Positions 8,551-14,558 of a stretch of DNA of 17,024 nt are shown here, piece by piece. Location of the stretch: positions 1 to 17,024 of the forward strand of contig JAGHTJ010000026.1 in the NCBI GenBank assembly GCA_018065375.1, in the 5' to 3' direction. Every line of letters begins with the position of its first letter. The first letter of the stretch is position 1. Origin of the DNA: Candidatus Equinaster intestinalis. GTDB taxonomy: Bacteria; Bacillota_A; Clostridia; Oscillospirales; Acutalibacteraceae. Made by a program: the position numbers and the translations under genes. The notes under the pieces were generated by a model, which worked only from the letters and a program-made list of their open reading frames with translations, ran no database searches and was not told where the DNA came from.

Positions 8551-9811
8551 TTTCGTCCACCTGTGTTTCCGTTAAATCTACCTTTTTAATTACCTGAATT
8601 TTGGCAACCCTTCTGCCATCAATTTCGGTTACGGTTACCTCAAGATTCTCATAGCTGAATTCATCTCCCACCTCGGCAATTTTTCCGAGCCGTTCCATAA
8701 CCCAGCCGCCTACCGAAACGCTTTCGGATTCAATTTCGAGCGAGAAGAATTCACAGAAATCTTCAAAGTTCATAAGACCGTCAATAGTAAATTCGGTATC
8801 GCTGATTTTTTCGTAATCCTCTGTGACATCATCGTGCTCGTCCCAAATCTCACCGACAAGCTCTTCGAGAACGTCCTCCATAGTTACGATTCCAACCGTA
8901 CCGCCGTATTCGTCAACAACAACGGCAATATGCGATTTACCTGCCTGCAAAGCCTTTAAAAGTTCATTTATCGGCAACGACTTTTGAACAAAAATCGGTT
9001 TTGTCATTATTTTTGAAATCTTTTTGGCGGTAAATCCCTTTTCGGTGTAAAAATCCTTAAGATGCAATATGCCTACAATATCGTCCATACCCTCATTATA
9101 AACGAGAAGTCTCGAATACTTGGTCTGGGCAAACGCCTTTGCTATTTCTTCCTTTTCGGCATTGACCGATACCGCTTCAACATCTACTCTGTTTGTAAGA
9201 ATATCCTCGGCTCTGTGCTCGGAAAACTCCAAAACATTTCTAATGAGATTACCCTCATTATTATCAATGGTACCGTCCTGCTGAACCTCATCAACAATCA
9301 TAAGCAGCTCTTCTTGAGACATTTTACTGTCTTCCTGCATATTTATAATTTTAGAAAGCAGTTTTTTCCAGCAATCAAACAGAAAATTGAGAGGCTTTAA
9401 AACAACTATCATTATGCTGATAAATCCGGAGGAAAACATTGCAAACTTTTCGGGGCTGTCCTTTGCGAGGCTTTTAGGAGAAATCTCACCGAAAATGAGA
9501 ACTGCAACGGTAATTACAACGGTTGAAACGGTAGCTCCCGTATCACCGTAAAGTCTTACAAAAAGCACCGTACCGAGTGATGCCAGAGCGATATTTACTA
9601 TGTTGTTTCCTATCAGCACGGTAGAAATAAGATTATTATAGTTTTCGGATAGCTTTACAACCCTTGCGGCGCGCTTGTTTCCCTTTTCTGCGAGGGTTTT
9701 CATACGTGTAAGATTAAAAGATGAAAAAGCCGTTTCACTTGCCGAAAAGTATGCCGAAAACATAATCAGAAAAATCATAATTATTATCCTGATAATATTA
9801 CCTTTATCCAT
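8543..9811 (-). CDS. CNNM/CorC (HlyC-type) ion transporter with CBS pair
   Basis: This is a 422-residue integral membrane protein. An N-terminal DUF21/CNNM domain has about four membrane segments (7-27, 62-86, 94-113, 125-147) and the family motifs SASETAFSSFN (23-33) and GEISPKSLAK (108-117). A cytosolic CBS pair (about 202-320) and a CorC_HlyC domain (about 335-410) follow. The family was once called haemolysin C; characterised CNNM relatives move or control Mg2+ (and sometimes Co2+ or Na+). An ion-efflux or homeostasis role is therefore expected, with the metal not provable here. The ATG at 9811 has AAGGAG 5 nt upstream. It is the first gene of the operon with two flavoproteins and sits behind a leader containing an intrinsic terminator, so its expression should be attenuation-controlled. 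Confidence 0.93.
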   Translation of the reverse strand: MDKGNIIRIIIMIFLIMFSAYFSASETAFSSFNLTRMKTLAEKGNKRAARVVKLSENYNNLISTVLIGNNIVNIALASLGTVLFVRLYGDTGATVSTVVITVAVLIFGEISPKSLAKDSPEKFAMFSSGFISIMIVVLKPLNFLFDCWKKLLSKIINMQEDSKMSQEELLMIVDEVQQDGTIDNNEGNLIRNVLEFSEHRAEDILTNRVDVEAVSVNAEKEEIAKAFAQTKYSRLLVYNEGMDDIVGILHLKDFYTEKGFTAKKISKIMTKPIFVQKSLPINELLKALQAGKSHIAVVVDEYGGTVGIVTMEDVLEELVGEIWDEHDDVTEDYEKISDTEFTIDGLMNFEDFCEFFSLEIESESVSVGGWVMERLGKIAEVGDEFSYENLEVTVTEIDGRRVAKIQVIKKVDLTETQVDENV

Positions 9812-9830
9812 ATAAACTCCTTTTTAACAC

Positions 9831-9869
9831 AAAAAAGCATATCCGCCGGCTATTATACCGCAGATATGC
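9831..9869 (-). terminator. Intrinsic terminator inside the leader of the CNNM operon
   Basis: On the minus strand, a 10-bp stem (9860-9869 with 9837-9846, one U-G wobble) is extended by two G-C pairs beyond a one-base bulge. It is closed by an A/U-rich loop and followed immediately by six U. It sits between the promoter and the CNNM start codon, upstream of the ribosome binding site, so it can only stop transcription before the first gene. That is the arrangement of an attenuator or riboswitch expression platform. Confidence 0.85.
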
Positions 9870-9958
9870 AAAATTTAATTTAAACTTATTTTAATAGAGT
9901 AACCTTGTAAGTTACACCCATCGTAGTCCATGAGGGCTATGACCTCCGTAAATCAGTT
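9837..9958 (-). ncRNA. Structured 5' leader, candidate riboswitch or attenuator of the CNNM operon
   Basis: The predicted transcript starts near 9958 and runs about 147 nt to the CNNM start. Its 5' part (about 9899-9950) is more GC-rich than the rest and can form small hairpins, including GUAAC/GUUAC around a 7-nt loop (9901-9917) and CAU/AUG with flanking CC/GG. An AU-rich linker and then a strong terminator follow. A six-base segment of the linker (9892-9897) is complementary to the terminator loop (9850-9855), a possible alternative pairing. I could not match it to M-box, yybP-ykoY, NiCo, ykkC or other riboswitch consensus sequences that I know. Confidence 0.6.
9875..9931 (-). CDS. Putative 18-residue leader peptide upstream of the CNNM operon
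   Basis: A short frame encodes MDYDGCNLQGYSIKISLN. A perfect GGAGG (9943-9947) lies 11 nt before its ATG, a little far but usable. The TAA is only 5 nt before the terminator stem, so a ribosome at the end of the frame would cover the 5' arm of the terminator. The N-terminus is acidic (Asp2, Asp4). It is not known to be translated; it could be a chance frame within a structured RNA. A shorter frame beginning at another ATG 11 nt further downstream, out of register, has no ribosome binding site at a usable distance. Confidence 0.4.
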   Translation of the reverse strand: MDYDGCNLQGYSIKISLN

Positions 9959-9964
9959 TATATT

Positions 9965-9993
9965 ATTATAACAATATTTGTAAAAATAGTCAA
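9965..9993 (-). promoter_or_regulatory. Near-consensus promoter of the CNNM-flavoprotein operon
   Basis: On the minus strand, TTGACT (9988-9993) and TATAAT (9965-9970) are separated by 17 bp. This is among the strongest promoters in the window, which fits control by later termination rather than by weak initiation. Confidence 0.85.
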
Positions 9994-10041
9994 CTTTTTT
10001 ATATTTTGTAAAAAAATATAGATTTTTTATAAAAGATGTAG

Positions 10042-10047
10042 TATAAT
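10042..10047 (+). promoter_or_regulatory. -10 element of the pgsA promoter
   Basis: A perfect TATAAT lies 29 bp before the pgsA GTG start. No good -35 hexamer is found at 16-18 bp, where the DNA is AT-rich (10019-10024 reads TAGATT). The predicted start near 10054 makes the ATG at 10055 an unlikely initiation codon. It is divergent from the CNNM operon promoter. Confidence 0.5.
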
Positions 10048-10064
10048 AGATAAAATGCTTTTTT

Positions 10065-10070
10065 GGAGGA
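10065..10070 (+). promoter_or_regulatory. Ribosome binding site deciding the pgsA start
   Basis: GGAGGA at 10065-10070 lies downstream of the ATG at 10055 and 5 nt before the GTG at 10076, so initiation at GTG is strongly favoured. Confidence 0.8.
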
Positions 10071-10075
10071 TTAAA

Positions 10076-10633
10076 GTGAGTTACAAACCTACGAAGTCGG
10101 ATATTCTGACTATTCCTAATTTATTAAGCCTTATCCGGTTACTGCTTGTACCCCTTATTTTATGGCTTTATTTCAAACAAAAATTTTATTGGGCGCTCGG
10201 AGTTATTGTTTTTTCGGGTCTTACCGATGTGGTGGACGGCAGAATTGCACGAAAATTCAATATGATTTCCGATTTTGGCAAATTTTTAGACCCACTCGCC
10301 GATAAGGTAACCCAGGCGGCTATGATTTTCTGCGTCTGCTCCCGTTACAGACTTGTGCTTTTACTTATCGTAATTTTCATAATTAAAGAAAGTATGATGT
10401 TCATTTTCGGATATGTAAGGCTTAAGGTTACCGATACCGTAACGAGCGCAAACTGGTACGGAAAGGTAAACACCGTTGCGATGTATATAATACTTGCACT
10501 ACTGATTATTTTCCCGAATATCCCCCACCCGATTGCCAACACGTTGATTCTCATTTGCGGAGCTTTTATGGTATTCGCTCTTATAATGTATACAAGATTT
10601 TACGTAAAGCTTTTATCAGATTCTAAAAAATAA
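10076..10633 (+). CDS. pgsA: CDP-diacylglycerol--glycerol-3-phosphate 3-phosphatidyltransferase
   Basis: This membrane enzyme makes phosphatidylglycerol phosphate from CDP-diacylglycerol and glycerol-3-phosphate, the committed step to phosphatidylglycerol and cardiolipin. The 185-residue length is usual. The CDP-alcohol phosphatidyltransferase motif DG-x2-AR-x8-G-x3-D-x3-D is complete (Asp54, Gly55, Ala58, Arg59, Gly68, Asp72, Asp76), within VVDGRIARKF...SDFGKFLDPLADK. Several hydrophobic membrane helices surround it (about 15-35, 37-52, 85-105, 130-150, 155-178), and the N-terminus has the typical IPNLLSLIRLLLVP. The GTG start at 10076 is chosen because GGAGGA lies 5 nt before it. Another CDP-alcohol transferase of the same family cannot be fully excluded, but length and N-terminus favour PgsA. 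It ends at a shared terminator with the convergent PBP gene. Confidence 0.9.
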   Translation: MSYKPTKSDILTIPNLLSLIRLLLVPLILWLYFKQKFYWALGVIVFSGLTDVVDGRIARKFNMISDFGKFLDPLADKVTQAAMIFCVCSRYRLVLLLIVIFIIKESMMFIFGYVRLKVTDTVTSANWYGKVNTVAMYIILALLIIFPNIPHPIANTLILICGAFMVFALIMYTRFYVKLLSDSKK

Positions 10634-10643
10634 TGATATACAC

Positions 10644-10688
10644 TAAAAAGCAGGTTGCGAACGACGCGCGTTCGCAACCTGCTTTTTA
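10644..10688. terminator. Bidirectional terminator between pgsA and the PBP gene
   Basis: A perfect 19-bp stem (10644-10662 with 10670-10688) encloses a 7-base loop, with A5 on the left arm and T5 on the right arm. It lies 10 nt after the pgsA stop and 5 nt beyond the PBP stop, and serves both convergent genes. Confidence 0.92.
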
Positions 10689-10693
10689 TATTA

Positions 10694-13021
10694 CTAATTA
10701 GGTGTTGTGGTCTGCTCGGGCTGTTCAGCCGGAGTTTGTTGAGGAGACTGTGGCGTTTGAGAAGCCGTCTGTGAGGAGGTGGCAGCGGCAGAGGAAGATG
10801 TATTACTCGGCGCGCTTCCGTGCGGATGCGAGGTACACATAGACGGAATATTGCTCGTTTTATACCAGCCCTGCTTTTTGCTCGGGCAGGAATCGGTTGC
10901 AAGAAGTCCCGTTCTTGTGCAGTAATACTTCGGTACAGCATACGGACTATCGGTAAAGTCCTTCTTTTCGAGACCGGCATGGATTTTCTCCATTACCCTT
11001 ATCCACATATTTTTAGCTGTAGCATTCTGTTTTACGGTCTGCAAGGTATCATAGCCGCACCAAACAGAGCCTATAACATAAGGCGTTCCTCCGGTAAACC
11101 AGCAGTTCATATCATCATTAGATGTACCGGTTTTAGCATAAATCGGCATACCGCCTGCGGCGTTTTTCGCTCCCTTACCGGTACCTTCCGAGCCGGTAAC
11201 AACATTACGCAAAAGGTGATTCATAACCGTTGCGGTATCTTCGCCGAGAGCAACAACGGATTTTGTATCGTATTCGAGTATAACCTTATCGTGCTGATCG
11301 GTAACCTTATAATAGGTTGTAGGCTCGTGGTAAAGACCGCCGTTTCCGAATACCGCATAAGCGGCAGCTTCTTCGAGTGTGGTAAGTCCTCCGTTGGTAC
11401 CGCCCATTCCCAAAGGTGAATAGTCAATATCATTGGAATTAAGATGCTTAATTCCGAGCTTTTCAATAAGGAAATTATATGAGGTTTGCGGAGTAAGGGT
11501 ATCTACAAGCATAACCGGTATTGTGTTACAGGATATTTCGAGCGCCCTTTCAACCGTCATCTTACCTTTGTATCCGCCGTTGTTATACCAGTTATTCGGC
11601 TTCCAATTACGGTAATATCTTTCGGTATCGTTTACTATTGACGAATAGGTTATCAAATCCTTTTCAATCGCCAAAGAATAAGCCGACATCGGTTTCATTG
11701 TAGAACCCGGCTGACGCGGCGAAGAGGTTGCACGATTCAAAACACGGTTTGCCGTTTTTTTGCCGATAGCTCCTGCTATACCGAGCACGTGACCCTCATA
11801 GTCCATTACGGTCATAGAGCCTTGGAGAAGCTTACCGTCTTTACCGACATACTGATATGATTCATCGGAGAAAACCTCCTCAACGGCGCTTTGAACCTTC
11901 GGGTCAAGTGTAGCATAAATTTTATAGCCGCCGTTATAAAAATTGGTTGCGGCGTGTTTTTCATCGAAATCGTAAAGCTCAACAAGTCCCTTTTGAACAT
12001 CGGAAATCAGCGCATCAACGAAATAAGAATTTATGGCTATCTCATTTAAACGCTCCTTGCTCGCAACTATTTTGAGTTCTTCATTATATGCTTTATCGTG
12101 TTCCTCTTGAGTAATGAACTCCTGCTCAAGCATAAGATTTAAAACTGTTTGACGGCGTTCCTTATTCGCTTCCGGCTTTTTATCGGGTCTGTAGCCCTCC
12201 GGCTCTTTCGCAATAGACGCCAGCGCCGCACATTCAGCCAAATCGAGGTCTTTAGCACTCTTTCCGAAATAGTAGTTTGAAGCAACCTCTACTCCGTACA
12301 TACCACCGCCCATCGAAATTGTATTAAGATAACATTCAAGTATGGTATCCTTACTGAAACGGCTCTCCAGGTCTCTTGCTCTGAGAATTTCACGGATTTT
12401 ACGGCTCGGACTCTGTGAATTATCGCCGGTAAGGTTTTTAACCAACTGCTGGGTTATGGTAGAACCACCCTGGTTTGAAGAATAAAAATGGAAAAACAGG
12501 TTTGCAAATGCACTGAAGGTACGTTTCCAGTCAACGCCCTCGTGAGAGCGGAAACGCTGGTCTTCAACAGCAATATAAGCATTTTTAAGGTTTTCGGGAA
12601 TATTACCGTCTCTATCGCTTATCCAGATACGGTTAAACTCGCCGTGTAAACGCTGATATTCCTTAAAGTTTCCGGTTTCGTCCTTAACATATATTGTTGT
12701 TGTGCAATTAAGTACCAAATCATCAAGATTTTCTTCCATATCTGCGTCAACAAAGCTGAAGGCGTAAACCATAAATGCGCCTACAACAATCGAACCGGTT
12801 ATTACACAAACGAGAAAAATCGAAAGAATCACCTTGAGGATTTTGCTCTTTTTGGTTTGCTTGGCATTACGTCTTGCCTCCATACGACTTTCCCGACGTT
12901 CCTCGTTGGTACTCGAAAAGCTGTTAAGGTCAATAATCGGGTCATCGTTGTAACTACCAAAGCTTACATCTTTGTCATTTTCAAAATCGGTAAATTTATT
13001 AAAGTTATCATTATTATCCAT
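10694..13021 (-). CDS. Class A penicillin-binding protein (PBP1-type)
   Basis: This bifunctional peptidoglycan synthase polymerises glycan strands and cross-links peptides outside the membrane. Numbering is from the ATG at 13021 (775 residues). It has a charged cytoplasmic tail (1-60), one membrane anchor (about 62-90), and a GT51 transglycosylase with catalytic Glu153 in VEDQRFRSHEG and GGSTITQQLVKN (185-196). The transpeptidase has Ser440 in STMK, S497-C-N and K630-T-G. After it come a cysteine-containing segment (Cys701, Cys712, Cys729) and a low-complexity Ser/Thr/Gln/Pro tail (about 738-775). The longest frame starts at a TTG at 13027 that abuts AGGAGG; the ATG at 13021 is 6 nt from it and is preferred. 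The gene is transcribed alone from an extended -10 promoter. Confidence 0.96.
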   Translation of the reverse strand: MDNNDNFNKFTDFENDKDVSFGSYNDDPIIDLNSFSSTNEERRESRMEARRNAKQTKKSKILKVILSIFLVCVITGSIVVGAFMVYAFSFVDADMEENLDDLVLNCTTTIYVKDETGNFKEYQRLHGEFNRIWISDRDGNIPENLKNAYIAVEDQRFRSHEGVDWKRTFSAFANLFFHFYSSNQGGSTITQQLVKNLTGDNSQSPSRKIREILRARDLESRFSKDTILECYLNTISMGGGMYGVEVASNYYFGKSAKDLDLAECAALASIAKEPEGYRPDKKPEANKERRQTVLNLMLEQEFITQEEHDKAYNEELKIVASKERLNEIAINSYFVDALISDVQKGLVELYDFDEKHAATNFYNGGYKIYATLDPKVQSAVEEVFSDESYQYVGKDGKLLQGSMTVMDYEGHVLGIAGAIGKKTANRVLNRATSSPRQPGSTMKPMSAYSLAIEKDLITYSSIVNDTERYYRNWKPNNWYNNGGYKGKMTVERALEISCNTIPVMLVDTLTPQTSYNFLIEKLGIKHLNSNDIDYSPLGMGGTNGGLTTLEEAAAYAVFGNGGLYHEPTTYYKVTDQHDKVILEYDTKSVVALGEDTATVMNHLLRNVVTGSEGTGKGAKNAAGGMPIYAKTGTSNDDMNCWFTGGTPYVIGSVWCGYDTLQTVKQNATAKNMWIRVMEKIHAGLEKKDFTDSPYAVPKYYCTRTGLLATDSCPSKKQGWYKTSNIPSMCTSHPHGSAPSNTSSSAAATSSQTASQTPQSPQQTPAEQPEQTTTPN

Positions 13022-13027
13022 ATACAA

Positions 13028-13033
13028 CCTCCT
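13028..13033 (-). promoter_or_regulatory. Ribosome binding site deciding the PBP start
   Basis: AGGAGG on the minus strand is 6 nt from the ATG at 13021 and 0 nt from the TTG at 13027, so the ATG is the start. Confidence 0.8.
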
Positions 13034-13142
13034 GTTTACCGAACATTTTTACAATCATTTACTTATTACCGCGGCATTCAAAAACTGAAAATTCGTGTCT
13101 TAAAATACACATTAAGTCAGAATACCACGATACAACAACCCT

Positions 13143-13151
13143 ATTATACCA
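13143..13151 (-). promoter_or_regulatory. Extended -10 promoter of the PBP gene
   Basis: The minus strand reads TGGTATAAT (13143-13151), a perfect -10 with the TGn extension. No -35 hexamer stands out at 17 bp. The predicted start near 13136 gives a leader of about 115 nt, in which only weak hairpins are visible. The rest of the gap to the next gene (13152-13234) is AT-rich, and no convincing plus-strand promoter was found in it. Confidence 0.65.
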
Positions 13152-13234
13152 CATAATTTCAAAAAATGGGTTACAATTTTTTAACTTTTTGTAACATTTC
13201 GTATTTTTTGCGGAATAATACTTATGGTGATAAT

Positions 13235-13543
13235 ATGAAAAGAATGGTTTGTTTGTATGCTTTGCTCTGTATTTTTTCGTTGATGATAGTTTTAGCGCAG
13301 TATAACAGCAACAAATCGGTGCCGGAAAATTTTGATATAAAAATCGCGAAAAGCCCCGTAAATACCTATGTTTTGCGGTCTGACGGAGAAAAACTCAAGC
13401 TCTATAAATCTGATAAAATCATCAAGACCTATGATATAACGCCTTCCTCTCTACCGCTTACCGATCAGGATAATCTAAAAAGCGGAATAATTCTCGAAAA
13501 TTATGATGATGTTTTAAAAATTATAGAAGATTTTGACGGTTAA
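13235..13543 (+). CDS. Small membrane-anchored protein with BofC C-terminal-like domain
   Basis: This 102-residue protein has an N-terminal hydrophobic segment (about 3-21), either a signal peptide or an anchor. A compact extracytoplasmic domain (about 41-102) reads YVLRSDGEKLKLYKSDKIIK, then a SLPLTDQDNLKSGI block and a final LKIIEDFDG. This pattern resembles the BofC C-terminal domain found alone in many Clostridia; in Bacillus, BofC is a forespore protein that regulates SpoIVB. The assignment is by remembered pattern and is tentative, and a sporulation role is not shown. The ATG at 13235 is preceded by GGTGA at 13226-13230. Upstream in-frame codons back to 13166 lack a ribosome binding site. 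The DUF4364 gene follows from its own promoter. Confidence 0.6.
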   Translation: MKRMVCLYALLCIFSLMIVLAQYNSNKSVPENFDIKIAKSPVNTYVLRSDGEKLKLYKSDKIIKTYDITPSSLPLTDQDNLKSGIILENYDDVLKIIEDFDG

Positions 13544-13546
13544 ATC

Positions 13547-13574
13547 TTGAAAAAACATTAAAAATGTATATAAT
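13547..13574 (+). promoter_or_regulatory. Promoter of the DUF4364 gene
   Basis: TTGAAA (13547-13552) and a perfect TATAAT (13569-13574) are separated by 16 bp. The predicted start near 13581 leaves only about 15 nt of leader, just enough for the ribosome binding site. Confidence 0.7.
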
Positions 13575-13595
13575 TGACTTAAGAAGGTGATTATT

Positions 13596-14150
13596 TTGGA
13601 ATTTGATTCTGCATCTGCCGGTGTATCCTTCGGCGGTCTTGTAAGCTCCTCGGAAATAAAAATTCTGATTTGCTATATTTTAAACTCGGTTAAAGAGCCT
13701 GTGCCCGCCACCGAGCTTTGTGAAAGTTTGTATTACGAAGGCATTGCAAACATTTTCGAAATCAGCGATAATATCAAAAATCTCGAAAAATCCGGACATA
13801 TTAAAATGGTGAATGCCGAAGAAGAAAGCTATACCGTTACCGAAAGCGGAACCGAAATTGCAAATACACTAAAATCAAGCGTGCCGATTTCGGTGCGGGA
13901 TAAGGGCTGTTTCGTAACACAGAAAATGCTTGCCCGCCGCAGAAATATCCGCGAAACCGATATTGCCATAACCCGTGAGGACGATAAAACATTTATCACC
14001 TGCTCCGCCATGGAAAAGGATATTGCGATTATCAGCGTAAAATTGCTTGTGTCGGACGAAACCCAAGCTGTTGCAATACGAAATAACTTCCTCGAAAACC
14101 CATCGGAAATATATTCCAAAATAATTGATTTGTTTACAGAAAATAAATAA
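13596..14150 (+). CDS. DUF4364 family winged-helix protein
   Basis: This 184-residue protein matches the DUF4364 pattern seen across Clostridia. It has an N-terminal winged-helix-like domain (about 20-92) containing SSEIKILICYILN, a probable recognition helix and wing ending near YTVTESGTEIA. An alpha/beta C-terminal domain follows and ends with ENPSEIYSKIIDLF, a characteristic close of the family. No function has been established. The fold suggests DNA binding and transcription control, but no target is evident. The TTG at 13596 is chosen because AAGGTGA (13584-13590) lies 5 nt before it; the longest frame would start at a GTG inside that ribosome binding site. It has its own promoter and a strong terminator. 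Confidence 0.8.
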   Translation: MEFDSASAGVSFGGLVSSSEIKILICYILNSVKEPVPATELCESLYYEGIANIFEISDNIKNLEKSGHIKMVNAEEESYTVTESGTEIANTLKSSVPISVRDKGCFVTQKMLARRRNIRETDIAITREDDKTFITCSAMEKDIAIISVKLLVSDETQAVAIRNNFLENPSEIYSKIIDLFTENK

Positions 14151-14152
14151 GC

Positions 14153-14193
14153 AAATGACCGGCATAAAATAACCTGCCGGTCATTTATTTTTT
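14153..14193 (+). terminator. Terminator after the DUF4364 gene
   Basis: A perfect 11-bp stem (14153-14163 with 14176-14186) with a 12-base loop is followed by a T-run (14188-14193), two bases after the stop codon. Confidence 0.9.
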
Positions 14194-14204
14194 CAAAAAA
14201 GATA

Positions 14205-14232
14205 TTGACAATTACTTAAATTATGGTATAAT
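14205..14232 (+). promoter_or_regulatory. Consensus promoter of the tRNA pair
   Basis: Perfect TTGACA (14205-14210) and perfect TATAAT (14227-14232, with a TGG extension) are separated by 16 bp. The predicted start is about 10 nt before the first tRNA, as expected for strong stable-RNA transcription. Confidence 0.88.
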
Positions 14233-14247
14233 AATTCTTGCTGACAC

Positions 14248-14324
14248 GGACCATTAGCTCAGTTGGTTAGAGCAACCGGCTCATAACCGGTTGGTCCGGG
14301 GTTCGAGTCCCTGATGGTCCACCA
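14248..14324 (+). tRNA. tRNA with CAU anticodon (Met elongator or Ile2)
   Basis: A complete 77-nt cloverleaf is visible: acceptor GGACCAU with AUGGUCC, D arm GCUC...GAGC, anticodon arm ACCGG-CUCAUAA-CCGGU, T arm with UUCGAGU, discriminator A and encoded CCA. The anticodon is CAU. The G1-C72 pair and D-loop rule out initiator tRNA-fMet. Elongator Met and lysidine-modified Ile2 cannot be separated confidently by eye. Confidence 0.93.
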
Positions 14325-14343
14325 GTGTTAGCATAAGAAATAT

Positions 14344-14419
14344 AGGGGTATAGCTCAGCTGGTAGAGCATCGGTCTCCAAAACCGAGTGCCGAGGGTTCG
14401 ATCCCTTCTGCCCCTGCCA
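14344..14419 (+). tRNA. tRNA-Trp (CCA anticodon)
   Basis: A 76-nt cloverleaf with acceptor AGGGGUA/UGCCCCU, D arm GCUC...GAGC, anticodon arm UCGGU-CUCCAAA-ACCGA, T arm with UUCGAUC, discriminator G and encoded CCA. The anticodon CCA reads UGG. It is 19 nt after the CAU tRNA, so both come from one transcript. Confidence 0.96.
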
Positions 14420-14456
14420 AAAATCGACAAATCTCAACAGAGGTTTGTCGATTTTT
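14419..14456 (+). terminator. Terminator of the tRNA operon
   Basis: A 13-bp stem (14419-14431 with 14444-14456), extended inward by TCT/AGA with a GG bulge, ends in five T. It begins at the last base of tRNA-Trp. The following bases to 14512 are AT-rich with nothing recognisable. Confidence 0.88.
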
Positions 14457-14512
14457 ACTTTTCACCTATTCACTAAAAATCAATCGGAAAAACTAATATT
14501 TTAACCTAATCA

Positions 14513-14540
14513 TTGACATATTTTTACTTTACTATATAAT
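14513..14540 (+). promoter_or_regulatory. Promoter of the acyltransferase-dgt operon
   Basis: Perfect TTGACA (14513-14518) and perfect TATAAT (14535-14540) are separated by 16 bp. The predicted start is only about 12 nt before the start codon. Confidence 0.8.
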
Positions 14541-14558
14541 TAGTTTTGAGGGATGAAT

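Noticed and set aside
9930..9950. Similarity of the CNNM leader's 5' part to the guanidine-I (ykkC) riboswitch, which also contains ACGGAGG followed by AGCCC
   Set aside because: Only this short stretch agrees; the remaining conserved ykkC segments and overall architecture are missing. The GGAGG is equally well explained as a ribosome binding site.
10820..11419. 199-codon open frame antisense to the PBP gene
   Set aside because: The PBP transpeptidase motifs in this stretch are intact on the other strand; the antisense product is unrecognisable and no start signal was seen.
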